Assembly: GCA_031771865.1 (NCBI GenBank)
Contig: JASISA010000023.1
Coordinates: 496,001-560,000, forward strand
DNA: 64,000 bases
Direction: 5' to 3'
DNA from: Nothophaeocryptopus gaeumannii
Lineage: Eukaryota; Ascomycota; Dothideomycetes; Mycosphaerellales; Mycosphaerellaceae
Made by a program: the position numbers and the translations under genes. This document shows positions 44,019-54,999 of this stretch, in pieces (position 1 is the stretch's first letter; the number at the start of each line of letters is the position of its first letter). The notes below the pieces were generated by a model. That model made no database searches, was not told the origin of the DNA, and saw only the letters and a program-made list of their open reading frames with translations.

Positions 44019-44745
44019 CTAGACTCCCCGCACCGCCCAAGTCTTGTAGACAGGACTGATGATCGTGTCATCGCTTGAAATGTCACTGTTCATGTGGCCG
44101 GGCCAGCGTAGCTGTGAGTATTGCAGACCGAGTTCGGGCAGCTTACGCAAGAAGCCTCTTCGTCCGCTCATGATCTCTCGCTCGAGTTCATCGTGTTCAT
44201 AGCGTTTGGAGGGGAACATCATCCCCTTCATCTGTATCTGGATTTTGAATGACTTGAGCTGGCCGAGCCGCTCCTTGCCAAGCGTCACAAGGTGGCGGTA
44301 TGCATAGAGTAGATCTTGCAAGTCGTCGATGATGAGGATGAAGTCGTTGTCTTCGTTGAACATCTTAAGGCTCTCGCTTCAGGCTTGACGAGAGGCTCTG
44401 GTGACTCCAGAGGTCGGAGACTTGAGGTCGACATACTCCTTGTCCTGGCGCTCCGTCTCGAAGGTCATCTCGTAGATGCCATTTCGCAGCTCTCCGGGAA
44501 AGTCGAAGAAGCAAGTGCGCTTGACACTGTGCGAACGTTAGTCAAGCACGTAGAAGTCTTGGCGGCCACTTACGATTTCTACTTCTCAGTCTTCGTGCCC
44601 TCGGACGCGCCTACATCGTTATGCAAGATGCCGTCCATGCATTCGCCGTCCATCGCGCCGGCCTCCGCCTCCTCGTCATCGGCCAGGGAGTGGCCGCCAT
44701 TTCGCTCGCGTTTAACAGTGTCGTTGGCAGTTGATGACGTTAAGC
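44019..44745 (-). pseudogene. F-box-like gene with two in-frame stop codons
   Basis: Exon 1 is protein-like from about 44745 (RERNGGHSLADDEEAEAG, then GASEGTKTEK), with no clear ATG at its left end. A good 47-nt intron (44573-44527, GTAAGT...TTGACTAAC...CACAG) joins it to RTCFFDFPGELRNGIYEMTF, an F-box-like signature close to the LPAELR type, then VDLKSPTSGVTRASRQA. Two stops interrupt the frame: TAG at 44581-44579 just before the intron (CAG after one C-to-T reversal) and TGA at 44381-44379 (CGA after one reversal). After the TGA the same frame runs on as SESLKMFNEDNDFILIIDDL to a normal stop at 44019. Both breaks are C-to-T type. The best reading is a dead paralogue of the genes at 7.1 and 13.4 kb. 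Confidence 0.65.
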
Positions 44746-46189
44746 AGGGTTTGCGGTGCAGGCGTCAACAGAATGGGTGAGTTGCTCGCGGTAGCCTAGA
44801 TGTTGGTTGAGTCGAGGTGCGGTAGCAGACGGTGAGAGATGTTTGGACTTAGCAGCTGCTTGAGGGTCGGCGTCAGGAATGCGGGCGGCCAATCCGATTC
44901 CGCGTTTTGGCTCACTGACTTGCCTTCATCCTTCCTATTTCGGCAGGCTCCGGCAAGATCCGTGAGGTGTTGCTCATGCACGTCTCTCCGCGAAGAAGGA
45001 TAGACTTGATGGAAGTATGTTAATTCTAGCAATGTAGCTACAAGAATCGTGTAGGCCATGAGATTAAATCAATTGTTCGCACCCTGTTGGACTCATCATC
45101 ACATTCCTACCGGCAGCCTGGGGCAAACGGCTCCACTTCGGTGAAGTGAACACAGAGCTGACATCGATCAAAATAGATGAATGCATCCGGGTCATCAAAT
45201 TCCACAAGGTCCCTTAACTGGTCCGAGAGGAAGAGACCCAGAAGATAATCATCGACTTGCAAGCAATGTCGGAAGTGACTGTGTCAAGAATTATGTCTGT
45301 TAGTAGGGTATTTCAAGGGACACCAATGTCAGACTCTCAGTGTCTTCAAGAAGGCTGTGCAGCGTAGATGGTGGTCCGGATCGTTAAAGCCAAGAACACT
45401 TTCCAGAAATGTTCCCTCCAATCAACATTCTGGTCCGTGGTCTCCGTCGTCATCTACATCTCCAAGGAGACTGCATTTTATCTCCAGCTTCGGCTCTCGG
45501 TAAGGGCCACACATCACAGTTCCACACAGTAAGCCTCGCTTTCAAAAGCGGATGAACAGCAGCCACCGGGTCATGGGGAAACGCATAAGCAAGCCTCATC
45601 AACGTCGTCCGGCAGCATTGGGAATACTCATCCTGGCAACACACATGGCATGTCGGATCCTCAATAGATGTTGTAGATCCCGTTTGGGGGTAGAATTGAG
45701 CCTGATTCCAAGGAAGGCGGTCTTGGGTTTCAGTGTGTACGCTGGGCCGAAAGGAAGGGCAGTCCGGGGCCGAGATTTGTGTTTGCTACTTTTCGCCGCG
45801 TACAGGACCATAGACTTGCTTGTGGCAGCTGTTGTAGCACTGAGCGGTCAGAAGTGTACATTCGCTGGACGAACATGTGGAGCTCTCCGATTCAACTTGT
45901 CTTGCAGATGGAGGTCCCGGGCGGCCGGAAATGGTGCGCTTTCTTTTCTGTGTATTCGGGACGAGGAGCTGCGTTGATTGCCCCTGCGAGGACGAAAGCT
46001 ATGACAGTCTTATACGCGTTCTGGCAAGATTGTCAGCAAGTACGGTAGAATCTTTCGGTGAGGCAGACAAGTGTCGCCTCGCAATTTGACTTTCAGCATC
46101 TTTCTCAGGCCGAGTATCCTGGCGTTGATCTCGACGCCCGCCTTCGAGTATCGTCCCTGTCCTTGCAATCTCGCCTCCCTTGTCGCTAA
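44746..46189. other. No supported gene
   Basis: Short frames on both strands without conserved features. Borders the AT-rich relic to the right. Confidence 0.45.
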
Positions 46190-46970
46190 ATTAATTCTTA
46201 TTCAAAGTGGCCCTGGTTAACGCAATACCCCGTGAGGCTATAAAGTCCAAATCGCTATACACACACCTGCATCTTCTGATTTTATATGAGAAACCTGAAC
46301 CTGCTTATACTGTTAGTCTATTGACCAAATATTGCTATAGCCAGGCTCACTAATATGCCTGCACAGCGCAAACCAGCAGTGATATCAGCTTCACAACGAA
46401 GGGCTTCACGCTAATATTCGAAGGCTGATCCACTCCTTACGCAAAAGTACCTAAGGAAGTTGTCTAAGACAACGCTGGGGAGGTAACGGAGGCAATTGCA
46501 CAAGTCTTTGATCCTCCGTAGCCTGAACCTGAGTCCAAGGATGAAGAGATTTTGCCAAGAGTTTCATATAAGAGCGCTATTGTAGCCCTCCCAACAACTC
46601 AGGCTACATAAGATGCAGCAAGAGGATAGTTAGTATGAGATAACTGACCTCTTGGATAGGCACGAGGCATATATCAAGCGAAGATAGGCCTCTTGTCGCG
46701 TCCAAGCGACAATTACTTCATATTTCACGTGATACTTGCATAAGACAACACTTGGTTATCACTATATAGATCAGGGCCAAAATGAGGTATCGCCTTAACC
46801 AGGTTACGCTATAGCTAGGGAGCGAGGAAGTCTCGAGGTTGAGTAACCGCCTCCGCTAACAGCCGACGTTTCAAGTAGCGATATATACACATGTCCACTA
46901 TCTTCTACAATGTTCATTCACAACCTTTGCTACGATCTGTCTCCTATAGCTAAAATCCCGGCCTTCGATC
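46190..46970 (+). mobile_element. AT-rich decayed repeat, possibly a RIP-mutated transposon relic
   Basis: Composition drops visibly: the 60 bases at 46261-46320 contain 22 G/C. Frames on + read like protein with many TAA/TAG stops. From about 46445 one frame gives VPKEVV(stop)DNAGEVTEA, then IAQVFDPP(stop)PEPESKDE, then ALPTTQAT(stop)DAARG, where each stop is TAA or TAG and would be CAA or CAG after one C-to-T reversal. A nearby frame gives YEITDLLDRHEAYIKRR followed by a stop. This is what repeat-induced point mutation leaves. No terminal repeats or transposase motif can be identified, so the element type is unknown. Confidence 0.4.
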
Positions 46971-46973
46971 AAT

Positions 46974-47253
46974 ATGGTACGCCTTACTATGTCCCGCCGC
47001 ACTCTCCTCTCCTTAGGACTTCTTTACTTTGCCGTCCAATCTGTGGTTGCGGATACACTTTCTGGCACAATACACGTCTGTGATTGTTGTTGGGTAAGTG
47101 AAATAAGGACCTTAGACAGCGACTTAGACTAATTAGACAAAAAAGTCTTATGATATAGGTGGCTGGCAGCACACCGAACCAGGAGGGTGGGTTTGTAAAC
47201 ATGACAGTGGGGGATGCACAAACCGTTGCGACTGCACCACGTGTCCCAAGTAA
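46974..47253 (+). CDS. Small secreted cysteine-rich protein (effector-like)
   Basis: Exon 1 is 46974-47093 and exon 2 is 47170-47253. The 76-nt intron runs from GTAAGT to GGCTGGCAG with a GACTAATT branch. An earlier ATAG acceptor would put exon 2 in a frame that loses the Cys pattern, so the later one is preferred. The product is 67 aa (62 from the inner ATG at 46989). Signal peptide: SRRTLLSLGLLYFAVQSVVA. The mature part of about 40 residues has eight cysteines (VCDCCW, WVCKHDSGGC, NRCDC, TTCPK). Such small Cys-rich secreted proteins are typical effector or antimicrobial candidates, with no target inferable. It lies directly beside an AT-rich decayed repeat. The terminal TAA is embedded in GTAAGC, a splice-donor-like context, as in the 6.1 kb gene. 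Confidence 0.6.
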
Positions 47254-47361
47254 GCCACGCTCGCTGGGACATCGATTTTATTACTCATCTCGCTGTTCTG
47301 GATAGCTTGGAGTTGGTATGTGAGGAACTACCTATGATATCGACAGTCCTTTGCTAAAACT

Positions 47362-47670
47362 CACTAGGCTATATAACACGATGCCTTCGCCCTCGGATTC
47401 GTGACCTTTACCATTCGACGCAAAGGGCAGAGAGTGGCGAAGTTGATCTGGGAGCTTGACATATTGCCGATTGAAGGAAGGGAGCATGATGTATTCGATT
47501 ACACGAAGGGTTTTGATGTTCGGCCGAAGAGATCTGAGTGTGTATTTAAGGTGAGGAGTGAGGGGAGGTCTGTGCGACTGAGCGGAGTACAATGTGTCTG
47601 TACCGACGAAATGGCCAATCTTTGGGGTGTCAGAGTGAGGCGTGCTAGATATACTGACGGTCAGAGCTGA
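47362..47670 (+). other. Coding-like fragment, unassigned
   Basis: A + frame reads HDAFALGFVTFTIRRKGQRV, then AKLIWELDILPIEGREHDVF and VQCVCTDEMANLWGVRV before its stop at 47668-47670. It has no ATG at its left end and no clear splice acceptor. A minus-strand frame over the same bases is also open. Could be an unrecognised exon or a gene remnant. Confidence 0.25.
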
Positions 47671-50027
47671 TCTCCCGAGCAACACTGATATCCCTCTCGC
47701 AACTATTATTGTTGTAGATTGCAAATGTCGAACAAGCGATTGCCGCCTTGGCTCCCATGACGCTCGGTCAGTCGGCCCTCATTTCGCTACACACAAGAGG
47801 TTGGCGCGCCTGTGCATACTCGGAGGGTGCATGACGATGATATTGCAGTCATGCTGCAGAAGCGCGTGACGTTGAGATGAGATGTGACCGTGGCGAAGCG
47901 CAGGAGCAAAGCGGAGCGCAGAGCGTCGACGTCGTCCTCCTCTGCGGGTTGCTGTTGCTGCTGCTGCAGGTCTGCGAGGAGCAGCGTTGCCCGGAGACCG
48001 ATGAACGGCAGACGTGTCTCCATGCCTCTTCCTCTCAAGGGATGCTGGAGTAGCTGCGCTCATGCACGGTGCGTCGTACGGGAATACCACGGCGCGGCTT
48101 TTATATACAATCAGCGCACGCACATACCCGCCAGCTCCCTCGTCCGTGGTGATGTCGAAGCACGGTGCATGTGCGTCGAAGGGGCAACTCCCACAGAAAT
48201 ATACAGTCAACACAGTGTCCTTGGTAGTCATCTCGCTTGATGCGAATGTTGATATTGCTTGCGGTTAGGCTTCTGCCGTAGAGAGTGAGAGTAGAGGTAA
48301 TGCTCGGCGCAGAGCCTCACTTTCGGCGACCGGCAGTCGTCTTCACGTCATTCTCTGCGACACGCTACGCTGGGGCTCACACTGGCGAAAACTTTGGCTT
48401 CCTCGTCATCGGCATGCACGAGACGAGACACGACACGACACGACTACGAAGGTACTGCAGCGAGCCAGCACGGCATCAGCAGCATGTTCGCCTCACGACT
48501 AAGAGACGCGCTGCAGATGGCATGCAGCGCACACGCACCGCAACACGAGCCGCTGCGCAGGGCGAGCGTTGGCACTGGATCGCCATTCATGATGCAGCTT
48601 CAAATCTTCTTCGCCTCACATGTCTCGTGTCTTCTACGGCACGCCGCGCGCATAATTCTAGCCATTCCAGATGGGCCAGATGCGCGCTCGGCCTCGTCTG
48701 TGGCAGCGTGGCTCTGCTGCTGCAGCTGCAGCGCTCTCCAACACCGGTAGCTTCCCGCACCTGCATGTATCAGGGGTCTGGTACCCTGGTGCTGCTGGGA
48801 GGACTGGGAGTTGGCTGCCACGGCTGCGTGTGTCCGGGTGTCTCTGATGAGCAGCAGGCTTTTTGGAAACGCTCCGCTGCAGCGTGCCAGCGACCCCCCT
48901 TCCTCGCGCCGACAGCCCAGCGGGAGCGTGCCGGGAGCGACGGGGTTCGGGGGTGGTGCCGCGGTGTCGCAGTGTCGCAGTGGTCGCAGTCAGTCCTCGC
49001 AGTGGTCGCCGTGCAGCGCACTGAGCGCAGGAGAAGCCGACTTCATTCAAGTGCCCTGTGCCTTGCTTCTAAACGCGACTGACAACGGCCTGCATGCATC
49101 ACAATGCATCGCATCCGCCTGATTCCTGCACCACTACTGCTGCTAGCCTTACATGCTGCGAGGACATCCTGATCCTCCCAAGCCAAGTGCGGCACGTCCG
49201 TCGGCTGCACGTCGTCTGCAAGTTTCTGCCTGTCCTGCGGTGCCGTTGCCTTTACAGTACCTACTCTAACCATTACTACCCGCATCCACGCCATCTCCCA
49301 AGACCGATCCGCTCTTCCACCGGCTGTCCTTCGCCTGCCCTTCACCATCCTTCCTCCCCCGATCTTACCAACACGTCCAACCCCATCTGCACCTACTGGC
49401 ACTATTTCGCTTTCTCCTGCTTACTTCCTCTTATTCGCTCCTTACAACTGCACACGTACTACCTTCTTTTGCACCCTTTTGGCTTTCCTTTGTCGTCGCC
49501 CTTCCCGCTGCCGTTCTCGTCCTACGACACTCCGCCAGCGCTGCTTTCACCAAACTCCACACTCCGCAATCAAAGACGGACTGCGCGACGACTACCGACC
49601 CGCCTGCTCCTGTCAGCTCACTTCTGCACTCTTCTGTACACCTCTTGGTTGCCCGGCATTGCAGGTAAGCCATTGTGCCCTACACCTGCTGACCATTTCT
49701 TCATCGACCACAGCCAACACACTTCCCGGTCCGGTTGTCGGGTCAGACAGCAGCTGTCGTGATGCAGCCAGCCGTGATTTGAAGTCTTTGTGACCTTTGC
49801 TGACTTGTCCATATCAGACTCCTACTACCGAGATCTGGAGACCGCGGCGTCAGGCATTCGACCATCTCCTCCCTGACTTAAATACCAACCTGAGGCACAG
49901 CTACCCTTCGATGTACGATACAATTGTCATACACGCTTAGTCACAACATTCGACATCCTCTGCGGCCAACGCCAACACCGTTGAGACTTGGAAGCCGGTC
50001 CGGAGAGGCCGGCAATCGACAAACATC
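47671..50027. other. Long intergenic region before the Tcp11/Sok1 gene
   Basis: About 2.4 kb without a supported gene. Contains a CTG-rich run (GCTGTTGCTGCTGCTGCAG at 47951-47969) and a short ACACG repeat at about 48426-48444. Open frames on both strands are Cys/Arg/Ser-rich and lack domains. The right part (from about 49.2 kb) is pyrimidine-rich and is probably promoter and 5' leader of the 50028 gene. Confidence 0.5.
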
Positions 50028-52121
50028 ATGCACAAGGAAACGACGAACCATCACGAGTGCCGCGAGCCGGAGAATGCGCCGTTCTCAAGCCCTACCCACG
50101 CGCGCCGGAAGTCGATATACCAAACAGAGAAGAGCCTAGCAGCGGCACGAACAGAACCGCAGAAACAGCAGGTGACCGAGGCGCAAAATGGGTCACAGGC
50201 ATCTGAGACACATGGCATAGGCTACTCTCCTACTACACAAGCGGCAACTCCTCTCTCTGAATGCGACCCTGTACCTCCTTCGCCCATGAGCCTAGTAATG
50301 TCCACCGACGAACTGTCCGACGAGCACATATTGCAAGATATCTACGAGTACATCAACGAGGAGATGGACCCCAGTGGACAACATCAGGCTTCATGGTGCT
50401 TTCAACATGCTGATATGCGGCCACCAATCACGCCAGAGAGTCTCGCGGAGCTCGATATGCCTCGCATAATCAACAATCCCAAACTACGGCACGACGTCAA
50501 TTTCGACCGGGAGCTGCACTTCAGACCCAACCTCGATGGATCGAAGGGTCGGCAAAAAATCCTACAAGCGGATCAATACTGGAAGGCACTGGAGGCAGAG
50601 CTGGTCATGCACAAGCTGGTGTTGGTGCGAAAAGCACAGGCGCCTGAGAACGAAGCTTATTGGGACAGAGTGCTGAGCGCGTCGCTGATCCGACTACCGA
50701 AGATCTTCGCCGCCATCCGGGATATCCTCAAAACACTTGTGCCTGACTACGATCAAAAGTCAGTTACCGAACGTCTGGATGTGGATCATATCATGCAGCA
50801 AATCCAGAACGGCGTGTGCGACCTGATTGACTTGGGCAACTGGTTGGCCAAGGTGCTCAAGAACCATTGCGCGCCCATGCGGGATCTCCTGGTTGACAGC
50901 ATGCAAAAAGAGATCAAGCGAGGCGCCACTGAAGGCAAACACGAAAAGCTAGTCAGCGGTCTACGACAGCTGATGAACATCCTCGAGGCCATGAAACTGG
51001 ATGTCGCGAACCACCAGATCCGGCACATGCGAGCATTGCTTATCGACGACACCATAAACTTTCAGCGACGATACAATTCCCACCGAATAGCGATTGGCAA
51101 GATCAGCGTCCCTGAGTTAAAAGATTGGCTTCAGGATGTGGTTGATGACCAGGGTCTCCCTCTGGAGGCTTTGACTTCGGGCTTGATCCGGGACATGCTT
51201 CTCAACGACTCTGCGACCATGTGCCCTCAAACGTTTTACCTCGACAGCGACCGGCTACGAGCGCTTAGAATCGAGCTACACACGAGAGTATATCACGCGA
51301 TATGCCGGGATGTTCTCCGAGAGGTTGCCCCGCCCACCCTCGGCGCAATGGATCTGCTCCGAGCCGAAGAGATGCTGCACGGGTCTGTTTCGGCCATAGT
51401 CGGGATCCAAGGACGATTCATGGATCGCTTCGACAACATTGCCGTGGAAATCGTCCGTGTCTTGCTGGTCATCGAGGGTCGTAATCCTCCATTCGACATC
51501 GACTTGCTCAACATGACAGAGCAGAAGCTCGGTGGTTATCTTCGAACTGACTCAAGCACATTCCGCATGCACGCCCAAACACTGATGACCAACCTGACCC
51601 CGAAGGTTCAGATTCGGGTCCGAGAGCATGCGCGATTGTCGGCAATAGATCTGCAAGACATCCTCGTACCTCCGGCAGCACCGCAACGTAGCTCCACAGG
51701 CTTTGGTGCAGTTCTTGAACCTGTCCCGGGAGAGCAGCCTGCGCCGATCGATGCCGACGAGGACATCATCCGGCGATTCACACACATCTTAGCTCTCCAC
51801 TGGCAGGTATGGTCGGATCTGGTCTATCTCGCTGCCGAGGAGCCTACGGAACGGGACGAGGACAGCGTCTCCGAGAATGGAAGCGAAAGCACAATCGTGC
51901 AATCGGCACAGGGGTCTCCGACCATTCCGGTGGCGCAAGCTGTGTACGCGCCGGGACGCGAATGGCTGCCGGTTGGTGTAACAGTCACCGACGTTCCAAG
52001 TGCATTGCCGACACCGGCTACATCAACCGAGGGGTCTGCAGAATCGAAGCCAGAGAGCGAAAGTGAGCAGCAGCCGGAAGATGCACAGGAAGCATCTCAA
52101 CAGCAGCGACAACCTGCATGA
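50028..52121 (+). CDS. SOK1: Tcp11-domain protein, Sok1 family
   Basis: ATG at 50028, no intron, 697 aa. After a polar, disordered N-terminus of about 130 residues, the family-defining start of the Tcp11 domain is at about 140-168 (PRIINNPKLRHDVNFDRELH). Next come QYWKALEAELVMHKLVLV, PKIFAAIRDILKTLVPDYD, DHIMQQIQNGVCDLIDLGNW and CAPMRDLLVDSM, all typical of Tcp11 helices. The C-terminal 90 residues are Glu/Ser/Gln-rich. Yeast Sok1 is a high-copy suppressor of protein kinase A loss, and the family is linked to cAMP/PKA-dependent growth control. No catalytic function is known. Family membership is clear; whether the fungal orthologue acts in PKA signalling here is inference. Confidence 0.9.
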   Translation: MHKETTNHHECREPENAPFSSPTHARRKSIYQTEKSLAAARTEPQKQQVTEAQNGSQASETHGIGYSPTTQAATPLSECDPVPPSPMSLVMSTDELSDEHILQDIYEYINEEMDPSGQHQASWCFQHADMRPPITPESLAELDMPRIINNPKLRHDVNFDRELHFRPNLDGSKGRQKILQADQYWKALEAELVMHKLVLVRKAQAPENEAYWDRVLSASLIRLPKIFAAIRDILKTLVPDYDQKSVTERLDVDHIMQQIQNGVCDLIDLGNWLAKVLKNHCAPMRDLLVDSMQKEIKRGATEGKHEKLVSGLRQLMNILEAMKLDVANHQIRHMRALLIDDTINFQRRYNSHRIAIGKISVPELKDWLQDVVDDQGLPLEALTSGLIRDMLLNDSATMCPQTFYLDSDRLRALRIELHTRVYHAICRDVLREVAPPTLGAMDLLRAEEMLHGSVSAIVGIQGRFMDRFDNIAVEIVRVLLVIEGRNPPFDIDLLNMTEQKLGGYLRTDSSTFRMHAQTLMTNLTPKVQIRVREHARLSAIDLQDILVPPAAPQRSSTGFGAVLEPVPGEQPAPIDADEDIIRRFTHILALHWQVWSDLVYLAAEEPTERDEDSVSENGSESTIVQSAQGSPTIPVAQAVYAPGREWLPVGVTVTDVPSALPTPATSTEGSAESKPESESEQQPEDAQEASQQQRQPA

Positions 52122-52866
52122 GCAAGCGATCAGCTCGCCACTCTACCTCGACAAGCTCCACACACCTTGACGGTGCAAGTGGGCATACGTTTCACGGTCG
52201 TCCATCACATCGAATGGCCAAATTCACTTCACACACGCCATCTTGTACATACCTCTTGCCGACTTAGACTTTTACTGGAGCGGGGCACAGAAGAGACGAC
52301 GAAGATTGGCAACACTCGACAACCTCCTTTTTGAACTGCATAAATTGATTTTGGATCTTGTTTATTCAGCGTTGGCGCTGGGGCATTTTGGAACTTTTCT
52401 CTCTTGTCGTCCTCTGAAGGGACTGGTACGGAGCAACAATGGGAGTAACTAACTTACTACTCCACACTATGGGTAACTGTAATGGGTGGGACTTTTGGAT
52501 TTTGGTTGGGGCAGGAATTGATAGTCTTAACCCCCCTGACGGCGAGGTGGCATCTCTCTTGAAAGAATTGGCCAGGCTTTGATACCCCCACACATAAGAT
52601 AGCATAGCGATTTTCTGAAGCTTGGGAGAAGATTGCTTTTGACTCCATTTGGGAGGAGCTATTCATTGATAGTTGGCTATAATCATATCATATTGTGGAA
52701 CATGAAGATCAACTTCGTCTTCAGAATTGTTGTGAGTTGGTTGTGATGATGCTCAGATTCAACGGATCGGCGTTCGACCATGAACCGACTAGGTTAGCCA
52801 GTCGCCCATTGGGATGTCCATTGTCTATATATATAACAAACCCGATCAGGTAATGCTCTGTGGCGG
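52122..52866. other. Convergent 3' intergenic region
   Basis: Between Tcp11/Sok1 (plus) and the next minus gene. AT-richer, contains TATATATA at about 52828. No gene. Confidence 0.55.
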
Positions 52867-53664
52867 CTACCGTACATTCCATGTATTCGTATTCTGTCTC
52901 TGAACTTGCCTTGTCATTCGCCGAGATTTCTCTAATATTCCTAATAATACCAACAACGCTGCGAGTTCTGCCCTTTCATCTAGAGATGCTCGGAAAGTGA
53001 GCGTTCCTTTATGCGCGGATGCGCCGGCGTTGTGTTCGAGGTAGACAGCTATTACTTCGTCGGAGGATTCGTCTACTAACTTCATATCCCTCGGACTCAA
53101 CCTCGAAGCTCCCAATTTGGAATCTGACGTTTTTTGCCAATGCATTCTTGTCTTGAGGCGTGTGCCTGGAGGGAGCTTCATCTCTGGTGGTGGTGGGGAG
53201 GTTGAGGTAGACTCGAATCTAAACTGCGGATCTGAAAACATGCCTCCACCCGCCGCTCGACATATATCCCAATCATCTCCGGCAGGAGACTTGAGAGATC
53301 CGATGTAGCATTTGAAGTCTTTTTGGTAGGGGATGAAAGTTGAGCAGGCGAGGCGCGGGCCGTGGGAGTCGTAGCCTGCGTAGAGGATCATGTCCGGGGT
53401 GTCCTTTACCAGGTAGGGGATTGAGGTGTAGAGGACGGAGGTTTTGCTGGTGGTGGGGTTTAGGAGAGAGACTTGGAGGCCGATGGATTTGGGGGATATG
53501 TGGTGGAGTTCGTAGGTATGGGGCGTTCCTGGATCCAACGAGGGTGGTGCTTGGGCGGAGGTGCTTGGGCCTGCTGGTGTTGTTGATGCTAACTGGGAGG
53601 ATGGGTCGATCGTTGAGTAGCTTGGTGGTCTGCTGAGTGGATGGAGGTCCGATTTGTCTGCCAT
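52867..53664 (-). CDS. Uncharacterised protein, fungal-specific
   Basis: ATG at 53664 chosen (MADKSDLHPLSRPPSYSTID), no intron, 265 aa. An upstream in-frame ATG at 53796 would add 44 mostly polar residues. A Pro/Ser-rich lead of about 50 residues precedes a mixed beta-like region: TPHTYELHHISPKSIGLQVS, TSVLYTSIPYLVKDTPDMIL, STFIPYQKDFKCYIGSLKSP, KLVDESSDEVIAVYLEH and the C-terminal helix ELAALLVLLGILEKSRRM. The alternating strands with SDEVIAVYLEH recall tubby-like/LURP-one folds, but no diagnostic motif is seen and that is speculation. Low-complexity SPPPPEMK separates two strand groups. The frame is clean and GC-rich. Confidence 0.65.
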   Translation of the reverse strand: MADKSDLHPLSRPPSYSTIDPSSQLASTTPAGPSTSAQAPPSLDPGTPHTYELHHISPKSIGLQVSLLNPTTSKTSVLYTSIPYLVKDTPDMILYAGYDSHGPRLACSTFIPYQKDFKCYIGSLKSPAGDDWDICRAAGGGMFSDPQFRFESTSTSPPPPEMKLPPGTRLKTRMHWQKTSDSKLGASRLSPRDMKLVDESSDEVIAVYLEHNAGASAHKGTLTFRASLDERAELAALLVLLGILEKSRRMTRQVQRQNTNTWNVR

Positions 53665-54999
53665 TGTGATTGCTAGAGGCCCGTGGTCCAATACGTGAAG
53701 TCTCCTGGTACTACTCTCTCTTGTTGGATTGTTTTTCTTGAGAAGCGGTGGAGTGTGTGCTTCGGAAGAAATCTGCAGCTGGGTACCACCTACCATTGAC
53801 ACTTATTATACCTACGCCACGAGCTAGATTCACTTCGAAATGATGGCGAAGGATCAAGAGTCGGCGGCTCAGCTTCAAAGCGAAGGAGGCATTGTCGACG
53901 CTGGTCTTGCAATGGCAGGGATCTGCATCCTGACGTGGAAACAGGGTTGTCTTCCCGGAAGCTACAGTTCGCGTTCGAGGTTGCGAATTGCTTCCACTTC
54001 CACCTCTACTTCTTGGGCATCACATATACTCGCACGTTCGAGAAGCACAACAGGGAGATTGATGATCACAATGCTTCAATTGGAAAGATGAGAGCTGCCT
54101 GGCGTTGACAGCATTGATGTTTTCAGAAGCTTGCAGGTGGTATGTTTGCTCACCTGTGCAAAATGAGTACGCAAGCTGTAGGTAGGATTCTGATACGAAC
54201 TGCTCTCACTGCTGCAACACTTGTCTGTGACAGCTACGTAGCGACCGGCATTTCTTAGCCAACGCCATCCACGAGAAGCCAATAGCTCCTCGTCAGGAAT
54301 TGAGACCACCTAACATCCCACTCCCATCTAGGTATCCTCTCCTCCTCTTCTCAAGTGCCTAGGCTTACGCATTCGCAGACGAGTCGTCCTTCCGAATGAT
54401 GCAGCAGGAGAGCGCGGAGGCGACGAGATGTGCGTCCCTTGCGTATAGGAATCGAAAGATACCTATAGAGTCTGGTTTGTCAGGGCGGTGTCTATCAAGG
54501 CCTTTGGAATGAGACGCAATTGATATCATCGACAAATCCGAGCAAAACGGAAATCTGGACTGCGTCTTCTTCTTCGACTGGCGCACCAAAGCTCCTCGCC
54601 TGGGCGAAGTCATCATGAAGAGCGATGAAGCTCATGCTGAAGACATGTCGAAATCGTTGAAGCTTCGAAGAAGCGCAAGCGGAAAGGCGAAACATATCTT
54701 GAGGCCCTGGCGAGGCGATTAAAGGAAGACTTGGATGGAGAAGCGAAGAACAGCCAGAGCGGCACGGGTTGAAGAGCTCATGGCTGTGGGAGACAACTTG
54801 AAGTCACCTGCATGGAAAAGTGTTCGAGCTGAGACCCGCCAGCTGACTCTTTCCCACCAATGCCAACAGCAGCTCTCGGTCGCCCTTACTGTCTATGGCA
54901 ACCACATCGCCACTGGCTACTAGTAGCAGGGATCTTTCGAAACAGATTGATTACTACCTGTATGGTATCTTACGATGCTGATTATACCCACATCTACCC
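53665..54999. other. Intergenic with a coding-like fragment
   Basis: No complete gene. At 54513-54722 (+) a 69-codon stretch after a stop reads DIIDKSEQNGNLDCVFFFDW, then LGEVIMKSDEAHAEDMSKSL and ends RPWRGD. It has no start codon at its left end and may be a remnant or an unrecognised last exon. The remaining frames show nothing. Confidence 0.4.

Noticed and set aside
48285..49082. Open frame of 265 codons on +
   Set aside because: Cys/Arg/His/Ser-rich, no domain, overlapped by equally long minus frames; treated as upstream DNA of the Tcp11/Sok1 gene.
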